Source: Nostoc carneum NIES-2107 | GTDB taxonomy: Bacteria; Cyanobacteriota; Cyanobacteriia; Cyanobacteriales; Nostocaceae | Direction of reading: 5' to 3' | Assembly (NCBI GenBank): GCA_002368155.1 | Contig: AP018180.1 | Span: forward strand, 7,124,561-7,188,560 | Length of the DNA: 64,000 nucleotides | Shown here: positions 27,366 to 35,623 of the stretch, one piece after another | Position numbering within the stretch: position 1 is the stretch's first letter | Layout of the letters: each line of letters begins with the position of its first letter | The notes under the pieces: generated by a model | Seen by the model: the letters and a program-made list of their open reading frames with translations, nothing else | Database searches by the model: none | What the model was told of the DNA's origin: nothing | Translations under genes and position numbers: made by a program

Positions 27366-28341
27366 ATTATTTGTACAGGTTTTTGAGCAAGTAATCCAAA
27401 GAATTAATCATCAACCAAAAAATCAAGCAATTCCAGAGAATTGGCAGGCAGTCTGTCATCGATTCCCAGCGATTTGGATTGCGGATGGTAGCACCTTAGA
27501 AGCATTGAGAAGAAAGCTCAAAGCACTACAACAAAAGGAAAAAATACTGGCTGGTAAAATGATGATGGTGGTAGAAGCATTTCACCATCGCCCAGTCGCA
27601 ACCTGGTATACAACAAATAGTAACGCCAATGATAAGACTTGGTGCGAGCAATTACTCGAGCGCTTACCAACAGGTGGATTGCTAATTTTTGATTTGGGAT
27701 TTTTTAAATTTCCTTGGTTCGACGCATTCACCGAATCTGATAAGTTTTTTGTCACCAGATTACGAGAAAAAACTGCTTACAAGGTGATTCGTTGTGTGAC
27801 CTGCGCCCAATTTTACCGTGATGAAGTAATATCTCTGGGCGAATATCGCTCCAATCCTTGTCTGCATCAGGTACGTCTGGTTTCTGTACTGTGGGGTTCA
27901 ACTTGGTATTACTATCTCACTAATGTGATTGACCCGCAAATTTTATCTGCACAGCAAGTTTGTGAGTTATATCGTCGTCGTTGGCGTGTTGAAGATGCAT
28001 TTTTGCTGACCAAAAGGCTTTTAGGTCTGGCTTATATCTGGGTTGGCGATCGCAATGGTGTGCAAATTCAAATTTTTGCCACTTGGATTTTCTACGCTGT
28101 TCTCAATCAATTATGTCTTGATGTTGCAATCGCATTAAATCAACCTTTAGACCGAATTTCTACAGAAATGGTTTTTCGCAGTCTATACCATTTTTCCCAA
28201 GCTGTTCTCCGTGGCGATGCCACTGATGCTGTCACCTATCTTGCTGAACATCAAAAGCTCTTTGGATTAGTCAAAACTAGGCGTAAGCGTCATCGTGAGA
28301 TTGACGCTTACACTCAACAAATTTGGGCAAAATCTTCTTAA
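27289..28341 (+). CDS. IS4-like transposase, catalytic part (copy 1)
   Basis: A 350-residue frame entered by a +1 shift near 27288 or by a TTG start at 27289. The catalytic core includes IWIADGSTLEALRR (first Asp), LLIFDLGFFKF (second Asp) and LYRRRWRVEDAFLLTKRLLGL (Y-R-R-W plus Glu), the IS4 signature. The two copies share the same frame break, so either it is bypassed or the copies were moved by an enzyme made elsewhere. His at 28291 in the C-terminus (KRHRE) differs from copy 2 (KRDRE). Confidence 0.82.
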   Translation: MGLLWVERIEVTAQAVSKRLRTLPIELFVQVFEQVIQRINHQPKNQAIPENWQAVCHRFPAIWIADGSTLEALRRKLKALQQKEKILAGKMMMVVEAFHHRPVATWYTTNSNANDKTWCEQLLERLPTGGLLIFDLGFFKFPWFDAFTESDKFFVTRLREKTAYKVIRCVTCAQFYRDEVISLGEYRSNPCLHQVRLVSVLWGSTWYYYLTNVIDPQILSAQQVCELYRRRWRVEDAFLLTKRLLGLAYIWVGDRNGVQIQIFATWIFYAVLNQLCLDVAIALNQPLDRISTEMVFRSLYHFSQAVLRGDATDAVTYLAEHQKLFGLVKTRRKRHREIDAYTQQIWAKSS

Positions 28342-28540
28342 GTTGACACCAATGGGCAATGCCTTGCCCCTACAATCTGTCGCATTCTTTTTTAAAATTA
28401 GTATTAATTATTAAATGGAGACGAAAACTCAAAAATAAAGGCGATGCTGTTATCACAATTTAAATGCACAACAGCTTATTACTTTCCATGTGATAGTTTT
28501 CCATTACCAATTACCCATTAACAATTACCCATTACCAAAA

Positions 28541-30919
28541 CTAAAAAATATCCTTCCGCTTTTGCAATAAAAATGTAAGTAGTAAATAAACGGCTGTATG
28601 TAATAATAACAATCCCCAATTTTCGGTTAAATTTTCCCAAGTAGCATTGTAAACTGCTGAGGGTTTAAAAGGTTGGGGAATTGTACTGCCATCAGGTAAT
28701 TGGGTTGGTAATGGTACAAGGCTATTAACGTTAACTAATGTACCATAAGCTCCCACTGACCAACGACTGACCATCAGCCACGACAATAATTTATTGATAG
28801 CACCTTCAGTTTTAAATAAAACTCCAGAAAAGATAATTTGTGGTAGTAGTAGTAATGGTAAAGCGCTATTTGCTTGGCTACTATTTTTAACAGTTGTCGA
28901 TACCAGCAAACCTAAACTGAAACTTGCTAATAAGGTGAGAAATGTAGTAATTCCTAATCCTAATGGCCAAGAAATGATTTCGGGGTCGGGCGATTTAAAA
29001 CCTAAGAGAATAACTGCTACCATCAATAGAGTTTGCACAATTGCCAAAGCTGATAAAATTGTGACTTTGGAGGCTAAATAAGCTAATAATCCTAAATTAA
29101 CTAAGCGTTCTCTGATATAAATTGCTGATTCTTTGACAATTTCTTGCAGAGAACTGGAAAGTCCTACCCATAAAGCCGCACAAGTAAAGACAAATAATAC
29201 TTGCAAGGCTAGTGATGCGAGGGTGGGATCGGCTTCGTCGCCTGCAACAAAGGGGGTTTTATCCCGCAGCGCTAACATAATCAAGCCAATACCGATGGGT
29301 GCAGTGAACAGCGCTAACCCCAAATTCACGCGATCGCGTACAATTAATTGCCAGTAACGTTGCGTTAATAACAGCCACTGCTGCCAAAATGATACTTGCT
29401 TGGGAGTCGGTGCAAAAGATTTAGTTGACTGGAGATTACCAAAGCTGATTTGACTAGCTATATATTTTTGATAATAGCTAGATTGCTGGAATTGCAGCGC
29501 ATATTTAACCACTTCTAACTCTTGCTCGAGTTTGATATAAATGTCTGCAAAGTCGTTAACACCAAAAAACTGTAATGCATCTTGAGGTGTACCAAAATAG
29601 CAGAGTCTCCCACCCAAACCGAGAAACACTATGCGATCGCATTCGGTAATGTTGGCTGTCGCATGAGTCACTAAAATAATCGTTCTCCCGCCTTGATGCG
29701 CTAAGTCTTTTAATAGCTGCATCATCTGTTTATCCAAGCCGGGATCGAGTCCGGAGGTGGGTTCATCGAGAAAGAACAATTTGGGATCGGCTAGCAATTC
29801 TACGCCAATGCTAACTCGTTTGCGTTGTCCGCCACTCAAATCACTAATTAAAGCATGACGGCGATGTGTCATTTTAATCGCTGCTAAAGCCTGTTCTACC
29901 ACAGATTCCAGATTACTATCCGGTGGTAAACGCAGCTTGGCTGCATAGGTCAGCACTTCTGCAACGGTCAATTCGCGGTGAATAATATCATCTTGGGGAA
30001 CATAACCAATTTGAGTGCGGTACAAATTAAAGTTTTTCTGCAAATCTACGCCGTTAATCTGCACAACACCTTGAGTAATTTTCTCAATCCCCAACAATGT
30101 CCGCATCAAAGTTGACTTCCCCGCACCACTACCGCCAACTAAAGCCACAAACTGTCCTGGTTCAATAGCAAAAGTTAAATCATCAAGTCGCCGTTTACCT
30201 TTAGTTTCCAGAATTAAGTCATGTGCTTCTAGACGAATGCGATCGCCTTGGTCGAGAATTTCTAAATTATCATCCCGTACTACTAAGGTATAAGGGCCAA
30301 TGCGGATTTTTGCCCCATTTGTCAATACCACAGAACCAGTGACTTGTTTACCGTTAACGAAAACTCCGTTAGTACTGTAATCCCGCAGAATGTAGCGTCC
30401 TTGATTATCAGTGTCTATGGTGGCGTGGCGACGGGAAACCGTTGGCGTATCTAACTGCAAGTTAGCTTGAGGATCGCGTCCTAATAAAACCGAACGCTGT
30501 TTTAGCGGAATTGTATAAGTTGTTGGTGTGGTAACTGAATGTGCGTTGCTGGGATTGAAATATCTTACCTGAATTAATTGATTTGGGTTTTGGGCAATTT
30601 GCAGTTCCACACCGTGGTTTAAGTAATAGCCTTCTATCGGGGTAATTAGAGAGTGACTGACATATAGCTTATTACTACTGGGTTGTTGTCCGTCACCATC
30701 ATAGATGCGGTAGTCAACGCCATCCTGTCGTAATACTGCTTGAAACCGAGATACAACATTCCAATGTTGGGGAACAACTAAATCAGCCACATTGGGATCG
30801 CGTCCCAAAATATGCTGTGGCTTTTTTAGCTCAAAGTATAAAACCTCACCTTGATTATTTAATTCTAAATAAGGATTGGTGCTGAGAACAGTCTGACTTT
30901 GTGACGGTAGCTGTACCAT
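28541..30919 (-). CDS. ABC transporter with two FHA domains (ABCG-like)
   Basis: The protein has 792 residues. Two FHA-like domains come first: about 20-110 (HILGRDPNVADLVV), then about 130-215 (VLLGRDPQANLQLDTPTVSRRHATI, with the GR...SRRH...NGVFVNG pattern that binds phosphothreonine). The ATPase follows: Walker A GGSGAGKST, signature LSGGQRKR, Walker B LFFLDEPTSGLD. Six membrane helices of an ABC2-type domain end the chain. Domain order ATPase-membrane is that of ABCG half-transporters. FHA domains suggest control by the nearby Ser/Thr kinases. The substrate is unknown. Confidence 0.9.
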   Translation of the reverse strand: MVQLPSQSQTVLSTNPYLELNNQGEVLYFELKKPQHILGRDPNVADLVVPQHWNVVSRFQAVLRQDGVDYRIYDGDGQQPSSNKLYVSHSLITPIEGYYLNHGVELQIAQNPNQLIQVRYFNPSNAHSVTTPTTYTIPLKQRSVLLGRDPQANLQLDTPTVSRRHATIDTDNQGRYILRDYSTNGVFVNGKQVTGSVVLTNGAKIRIGPYTLVVRDDNLEILDQGDRIRLEAHDLILETKGKRRLDDLTFAIEPGQFVALVGGSGAGKSTLMRTLLGIEKITQGVVQINGVDLQKNFNLYRTQIGYVPQDDIIHRELTVAEVLTYAAKLRLPPDSNLESVVEQALAAIKMTHRRHALISDLSGGQRKRVSIGVELLADPKLFFLDEPTSGLDPGLDKQMMQLLKDLAHQGGRTIILVTHATANITECDRIVFLGLGGRLCYFGTPQDALQFFGVNDFADIYIKLEQELEVVKYALQFQQSSYYQKYIASQISFGNLQSTKSFAPTPKQVSFWQQWLLLTQRYWQLIVRDRVNLGLALFTAPIGIGLIMLALRDKTPFVAGDEADPTLASLALQVLFVFTCAALWVGLSSSLQEIVKESAIYIRERLVNLGLLAYLASKVTILSALAIVQTLLMVAVILLGFKSPDPEIISWPLGLGITTFLTLLASFSLGLLVSTTVKNSSQANSALPLLLLPQIIFSGVLFKTEGAINKLLSWLMVSRWSVGAYGTLVNVNSLVPLPTQLPDGSTIPQPFKPSAVYNATWENLTENWGLLLLHTAVYLLLTFLLQKRKDIF

Positions 30920-31260
30920 AATCTTTCGGGACTGGGGACTGGTGATTGGGGATTAGAGACTGCGTATTGGGGGACAAGGGGAAGTAGGAAGATAAATCAC
31001 TCTTGACTTTTGACTCTTGACTCTTGACTCTGAAGAAATACCAAACACCAACATTAAGCATCAGATAACATCATCAAAAAGTGTGATGTAGTTTATGCTC
31101 TGTAATTACTATGAATCTTAAACTGATTGAATCTAATACTTATTTACTTATCAAAAATTAATTTTATTTGAAGAGAATATATTCAATTAATATATCAAAA
31201 GTTTATGATATTGAAAAGCTAATTACAAATTATACATAAACACTGACCAGCCCAAATATT
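30920..31260. other. Divergent promoter region with short repeats
   Basis: It separates the FHA-ABC gene and the first kinase gene. The left part holds GGGGACTGGTGATT-type runs and several CTCTTGA heptamers (31005-31031). The AT-rich right part (31080-31260) should carry the kinase promoter. No defined operator is seen. Confidence 0.5.
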
Positions 31261-33000
31261 ATGACGTTAACATTATTGAATAATCGTTATCAAGTACTAC
31301 GCGTGCTTGGTAGCGGCGGTTTTGGGGAAACTTTTTTGGCGGAAGATACTCAAATGCCCTCTAGCCGCCGTTGCGTAATTAAGCAACTGAAACCTGTAGC
31401 GAATAATCCGCAGGTTTACCAATTAATTCAGCAACGATTTAAACAGGAAGCAGCCATCTTAGAAGAATTAGGCGATCGCAGCAATCAAATTCCTAAGTTG
31501 TATGCTTATTTTGTCGAAAGTGGGCAATTTTATTTAGTGCAAGAATATATTGAAGGCAACACTTTAACTCAAATCATTAAACAGCAAGGATTATTGAGTG
31601 AAAGTGCAGTCAAGGATATTTTAATTAATATTTTACCAGTGCTAGAGTTTGTTCATAGTAAGCGCATTGTACATCGAGATATTAAACCAGATAATATAAT
31701 TTTGCGGTTTGCAGATAGCAAACCAATTTTAATCGACTTCGGTGCAGTTAAGGTATCAATGGGTACAATTATGACTGCTTCAGGTAACTCCAGTCAGTCA
31801 ATTGTCATTGGTACGCCAGGGTTTATGCCAATGGAACAATCAGTAGGCAGACCAGTTTTTTCTAGTGATTTGTATAGTTTAGCACTGACAGCTATTTATT
31901 TACTGACAGGTAAGTTACCGTCAGAATTTCCTACAGATCATGGTACAGGGGACATTTTGTGGCGAAATGCTGTCCCGAATACCAGCGCAGATTTTGCGGC
32001 TGTTTTGGATAAAGCAATACAACAATCACCGCGCGATCGCTATCTCAGTGCTAGAGATATGCTAGCAGCATTGCAGACTCCGGCTGCACCCACTGTACCG
32101 ATTATCGCGCCCACAATCATCACTACACCTACTCCACCAGTTTCCTCTGGCTATGCAGAAATACCAACAGTCGCCGCATCGCCAGCACCGCAATATCAAC
32201 CGCCAACTCCTCCCCCCTCGCCTTATCCCCATCCACCCATACCTACTAGCCAAGGTTTAGGAACTTGGCAGCAAGGTGTAATTATTGGTGGTGCCATAGG
32301 TATAGTTGTTGTTGGTGGTTTATGGTTAGTGCAAGGAAAATTATCTAATCAACCGCAACCTGTAGCTAGTGTATCTCCTTCTAGTTCACCTTCTGTTTCT
32401 CCACAAATCACAGATACAGAAGTATCATCAGGTAACTCTTCAACTAAAAATAATACAGATACATCATCAGGTAATTCTTCAACTAAAACTAACACAGATA
32501 CACCAGTTGTTAAACCTACTACTAAAGCAGTAATTCCTGTTCAAACAAATACTCCAATTCCCAGTCCTCAAACAACAGAAAACCCTGCAGATACAATCGA
32601 AGTATTGACAGAAGCCGAAGCCAAAAATTTAATTAATAATTGGCTACAAGCAAAAAAAGTCATGTTTGCACCTCCCTACAATTCTCAGCCGGCTGAGGAA
32701 TTAACTACGGGTAAACAATATGAACAAGTTGCGGGATATGATGGCTCAATTAATTCTCTCAAAACAGACGGTCATTATTACAAATATGGCTTACAGCAAA
32801 TTGACAGCGTAGATGATTTCTTCGTTGAAGGAAAAGAAGCAATTATTCAAGTAAAAGTTACTGAAGACCGGAAGCTTTTTGATAGAAATGGCAATATCTT
32901 ACCTAAAGAAACTGACTTCAAAACCAGAACAGTGCGCTATGAATTAGAACTTGTAGACCAACGCTGGAAAATATCTGCTACTGAAATCCTTACCAAATAA
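31261..33000 (+). CDS. Ser/Thr protein kinase with C-terminal ARC6-like IMS domain
   Basis: The protein has 579 residues. Kinase domain 8-272: glycine loop GSGGFG (17-22), Lys41 (CVIKQLKP), HRDIKPDN (138-145), DFG (159-161), and GTPGFMPMEQ in place of APE. A Pro-rich linker (275-330) leads to one membrane helix (340-357), then a Ser/Thr-rich stalk. The last 125 residues (AEAKNLINNWLQAKKVMF ... VRYELELVDQRWKISA) resemble the IMS/DUF4101 domain of ARC6/Ftn2-type proteins. The kinase would be cytoplasmic and the IMS domain periplasmic. The stop is 2 bp from the VanY-like gene, so the two form an operon. Confidence 0.92.
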   Translation: MTLTLLNNRYQVLRVLGSGGFGETFLAEDTQMPSSRRCVIKQLKPVANNPQVYQLIQQRFKQEAAILEELGDRSNQIPKLYAYFVESGQFYLVQEYIEGNTLTQIIKQQGLLSESAVKDILINILPVLEFVHSKRIVHRDIKPDNIILRFADSKPILIDFGAVKVSMGTIMTASGNSSQSIVIGTPGFMPMEQSVGRPVFSSDLYSLALTAIYLLTGKLPSEFPTDHGTGDILWRNAVPNTSADFAAVLDKAIQQSPRDRYLSARDMLAALQTPAAPTVPIIAPTIITTPTPPVSSGYAEIPTVAASPAPQYQPPTPPPSPYPHPPIPTSQGLGTWQQGVIIGGAIGIVVVGGLWLVQGKLSNQPQPVASVSPSSSPSVSPQITDTEVSSGNSSTKNNTDTSSGNSSTKTNTDTPVVKPTTKAVIPVQTNTPIPSPQTTENPADTIEVLTEAEAKNLINNWLQAKKVMFAPPYNSQPAEELTTGKQYEQVAGYDGSINSLKTDGHYYKYGLQQIDSVDDFFVEGKEAIIQVKVTEDRKLFDRNGNILPKETDFKTRTVRYELELVDQRWKISATEILTK

Positions 33001-33002
33001 TT

Positions 33003-33815
33003 ATGAGATTTTTATCTAAATTACCTTATCTGGCTCGCATCTTAATTATTGCCACAATTGTTGCCTTTAGTATAGTAATTTGTGGGACATTAATGATGCG
33101 ATTTTCAGCATCAAATCCAGCAGTTCAAGCTACAACTGCACCCACTACACCTAGTGTAGTTACTACTCAACCAACATCACAAACAAAATCAGATTTACCT
33201 GTACTACCAACAGCAGCTTTACCGACGAATTCTACTCCTCTAACAGTAGCTAGAACTAGTTCAGGTAATCAAAAAATTAACTCTAATCAGCTAGCTTATG
33301 GGCATTTTCCCTATACGCAAGCCGATCCCGATCAAATGAAATTGGTTGGTAGTTATGCTAGTGGTACAGATCAGCGCTTTGAATCTTTAAATATTGAAGC
33401 TGTACAAGCATTTATGAAAATGACTTATGCAGCCAGAGAAGTAGGAGTTTGGATTATTCCTGTTTCTGGTTTTCGCACTATTGAACAACAACAAAAGTTA
33501 TTTCTACAACAAATTAAGCGCCGTGGTTCGGAGAAAGAAGCTGCAAAAATTAGCGCACCACCGGGATACAGCGAACACCATACAGGTTTTGCTTTAGATT
33601 TAACAGATGGTAAATTCCCCAAACAAGATATTACTTTAGAATTTGAAAAAACTGAAGCTTATCGTTGGTTGACTAGCCACGCTAAAGAATTTGGCTTTGA
33701 ATTGTCCTTTCCTCGTAACAATTCTCAAGGTGTAAGTTTTGAACCTTGGCACTGGCGATATGTAGGTTCCGCAAATGCAACTGCTGTATTTGCTAATGCT
33801 AGAAGTCAGCGATAA
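33003..33815 (+). CDS. VanY-like D-alanyl-D-alanine carboxypeptidase (M15)
   Basis: The protein has 270 residues. It has a signal anchor at about 11-32, a Thr/Pro-rich spacer, then the M15B catalytic domain. The motifs are SGFRTIEQQQKLF, PPGYSEHHTGFALDLTDG (SxHxxGxAxD, zinc His and Asp) and EPWHWRYVG (second zinc His). It trims the terminal D-Ala of peptidoglycan stem peptides in the periplasm. It follows a kinase with an extracytoplasmic domain by 2 bp, suggesting a shared role in wall signalling or remodelling. It is better conserved in its motifs than the M15 protein at 5275. Confidence 0.9.
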   Translation: MRFLSKLPYLARILIIATIVAFSIVICGTLMMRFSASNPAVQATTAPTTPSVVTTQPTSQTKSDLPVLPTAALPTNSTPLTVARTSSGNQKINSNQLAYGHFPYTQADPDQMKLVGSYASGTDQRFESLNIEAVQAFMKMTYAAREVGVWIIPVSGFRTIEQQQKLFLQQIKRRGSEKEAAKISAPPGYSEHHTGFALDLTDGKFPKQDITLEFEKTEAYRWLTSHAKEFGFELSFPRNNSQGVSFEPWHWRYVGSANATAVFANARSQR

Positions 33816-33896
33816 ATAATTAAAAAATGTAAAAAAAGCTTATATAACTATATAGAAATAGTAATCTTATATTCATTATTAATTCTTATTTTTAAA

Positions 33897-35279
33897 ATGC
33901 TTCTAAATAATCGCTATGAAGTGCTTCAAACTTTAGGAGGCGGTGGATTTGGGGAAACTTTCCTGGCAGAAGATACCCAAATGCCCTCCAAGCGTCACTG
34001 CGTGATTAAACAACTCAAACCAATTCAAAATAATCCCCAGATTTATCAGCTGGTACAAGAACGGTTTCAAAGAGAAGCAGCAATTTTAGAAAATTTAGGT
34101 TCTCAAACAGATCAGATTCCTACGCTATATGCTTACTTTGAATTAGTTGGGCAATTTTATCTGGTACAAGAGTTAATTGAAGGACAGACTCTCACCGCCA
34201 AATTGCAACAGCAGGGATTATTCAGCGAAAGTGCAGTCAGGGAAATATTAGTCAATATCTTGCCAGTATTAGAGTATATCCACTCCCAGGGAATTATTCA
34301 CCGCGATATCAAGCCGGATAATATTATTTTGCGCGTGCGAGATTATAAACCTGTACTGATTGACTTTGGTGCAGTGCGGGAAACAATGGGAACAGCACTC
34401 AATTCCCAAGGGCTACCTACAAGTTCAATTGTGATTGGCACACCAGGATATATGTCAAGTGAGCAAGCAATGGGTAGGCCAGTATTTGCCAGCGATTTAT
34501 ATAGTTTGGGTATGACAGCAATTTACTTGCTGAGTGGGAAACAACCACAAGAATTAAAAACAGATCCGCGCACAGAGGAAATTACTTGGTCTTATCATAC
34601 TTTAAGTGTCAGCCCGAAATTCAAAGCAGTAATTGATAAAGCGATCGCTTATCATCCCCGCGATCGTTATGGCAGTGCGAGAGAAATGCTGCAAGCCTTG
34701 CAAATGGGGGCAAATAACTTTTCACCAACAGTCCCTTATGTCCATCAACCTATAGTTAATCCGCCACCCGTCACACCTCAAAATACAATTCCTATCAGTC
34801 CTGGGCTATCATCTTACCCTACCAATACAAACAATGAAAAAAAACCGATATTTCTAGTTCTGTTAATTGTTTGTAGTTTAATTGGTGTAACAGCGATCGC
34901 TGTTAATCTACCTAGTAAGTTGTTCATTAAACCTCCAACATTTCCAACGAGTCAGCCTTTATATCGTGGTTGGATTAGACTTGGTGCTGTCAATAATACG
35001 TTAGGTACTGCCACAGTTGGAGAACCTTTAATTAAAACATCTCAACCTGTGACTATTTATCCCTCTGTCGTTCCTAAAGTTGGAACTCAAGTGACGGTGA
35101 TTAATGGAGTCAATATTAGGCAAAACAGACCGCAAAAACCTGATTATCAATTAGCAGAACAGATAGGTGTACTAGCCACTGGACAAAAAGTAGTTATTCT
35201 TAACTTAGATTATTTTATTGATCCCACTTCTTCCTATCAAAAAACTGTTGTTTGGGCAGAAGTTGGCTTACAAAATTAA
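33897..35279 (+). CDS. Ser/Thr protein kinase with C-terminal SH3-like domain
   Basis: The protein has 460 residues. The kinase domain (about 3-268) is very close to those at 31261 and 35624: GGGGFGETFLAED, VIKQLKP, HRDIKPDN, DFGAV. A membrane helix lies at about 321-341 (IFLVLLIVCSLIGVTAIAV). The C-terminal 110 residues (GWIRLGAVNNTLG ... VTVINGVNIRQNRPQ ... VLATGQKVVILN) look like a bacterial SH3 domain, which often binds cell wall. The tail is short compared with its paralogues. It is probably a product of tandem duplication. Confidence 0.9.
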   Translation: MLLNNRYEVLQTLGGGGFGETFLAEDTQMPSKRHCVIKQLKPIQNNPQIYQLVQERFQREAAILENLGSQTDQIPTLYAYFELVGQFYLVQELIEGQTLTAKLQQQGLFSESAVREILVNILPVLEYIHSQGIIHRDIKPDNIILRVRDYKPVLIDFGAVRETMGTALNSQGLPTSSIVIGTPGYMSSEQAMGRPVFASDLYSLGMTAIYLLSGKQPQELKTDPRTEEITWSYHTLSVSPKFKAVIDKAIAYHPRDRYGSAREMLQALQMGANNFSPTVPYVHQPIVNPPPVTPQNTIPISPGLSSYPTNTNNEKKPIFLVLLIVCSLIGVTAIAVNLPSKLFIKPPTFPTSQPLYRGWIRLGAVNNTLGTATVGEPLIKTSQPVTIYPSVVPKVGTQVTVINGVNIRQNRPQKPDYQLAEQIGVLATGQKVVILNLDYFIDPTSSYQKTVVWAEVGLQN

Positions 35280-35353
35280 AAAAATCTATTGATGGTAAAA
35301 CTTTTGTTAACCAAATTCCCAAACACTTTCAGCAAATGCGCGATGTGTAAGTA

Positions 35354-35545
35354 AGGGACTTCCAACTAAAAAAATGTACTATCACTGTGTAGGCAGAGGG
35401 GCAGGGGGCAGGGAGCAGGGGGAAAAATAAAAATATCTTCTCTCGCAAATTATTTCCGTTCACATTTTTGACTGTTGATGGTTCACAGTTACCAGTCAAC
35501 AGTTAACAATCGCTGCGGGAATATTTTTTACTTGGAAATACTTAA
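35354..35545. repeat. GGGACTTCCA-type MITE (long form)
   Basis: It starts AGGGACTTCCAACTAAAAAA, passes through a GGCAGGGGGCAGGGAG tract and ends GGAATATTTTTTACTTGGAAATACTT. The right half matches the element at 56741-56858. It lies in the gap (35280-35623) between two kinase genes, where nothing else is recognised. Confidence 0.65.
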
Positions 35546-35623
35546 GTTACTTACAGTATGACCAATTACCAGAAACGAGGTAAAGTATACAACAAACACC
35601 CTTTGACTGGCTCACGCCAATTT

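Larger units (their letters stand above)
26942..28354 (+). mobile_element. IS4-like insertion sequence, copy 1 (1,413 bp)
   Basis: Terminal inverted repeats CATTGGTGTCAACTTAAG and complement. The 9-bp target duplication GGCAATGCC lies at 26933-26941 and 28355-28363. A second copy 10,720 bp downstream differs at one base that I could find within the element (28291 C, 39011 G). The duplication length and YRRRW...E motif suit the IS4 group. Near-identity implies recent movement. Confidence 0.88.
26904..28383 (+). repeat. 58-bp palindromic repeat (copy 1), split by an IS4-like element
   Basis: Before insertion the repeat ran GCGACACATC...GGGCAAGGCAATGCCTTGCCC...ATCTGTCGC, with GCGACA/TGTCGC ends. 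Left part 26904-26941, right part 28364-28383. The IS sits exactly at its centre. The second copy (37633-39113) is in the opposite orientation. Confidence 0.8.
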
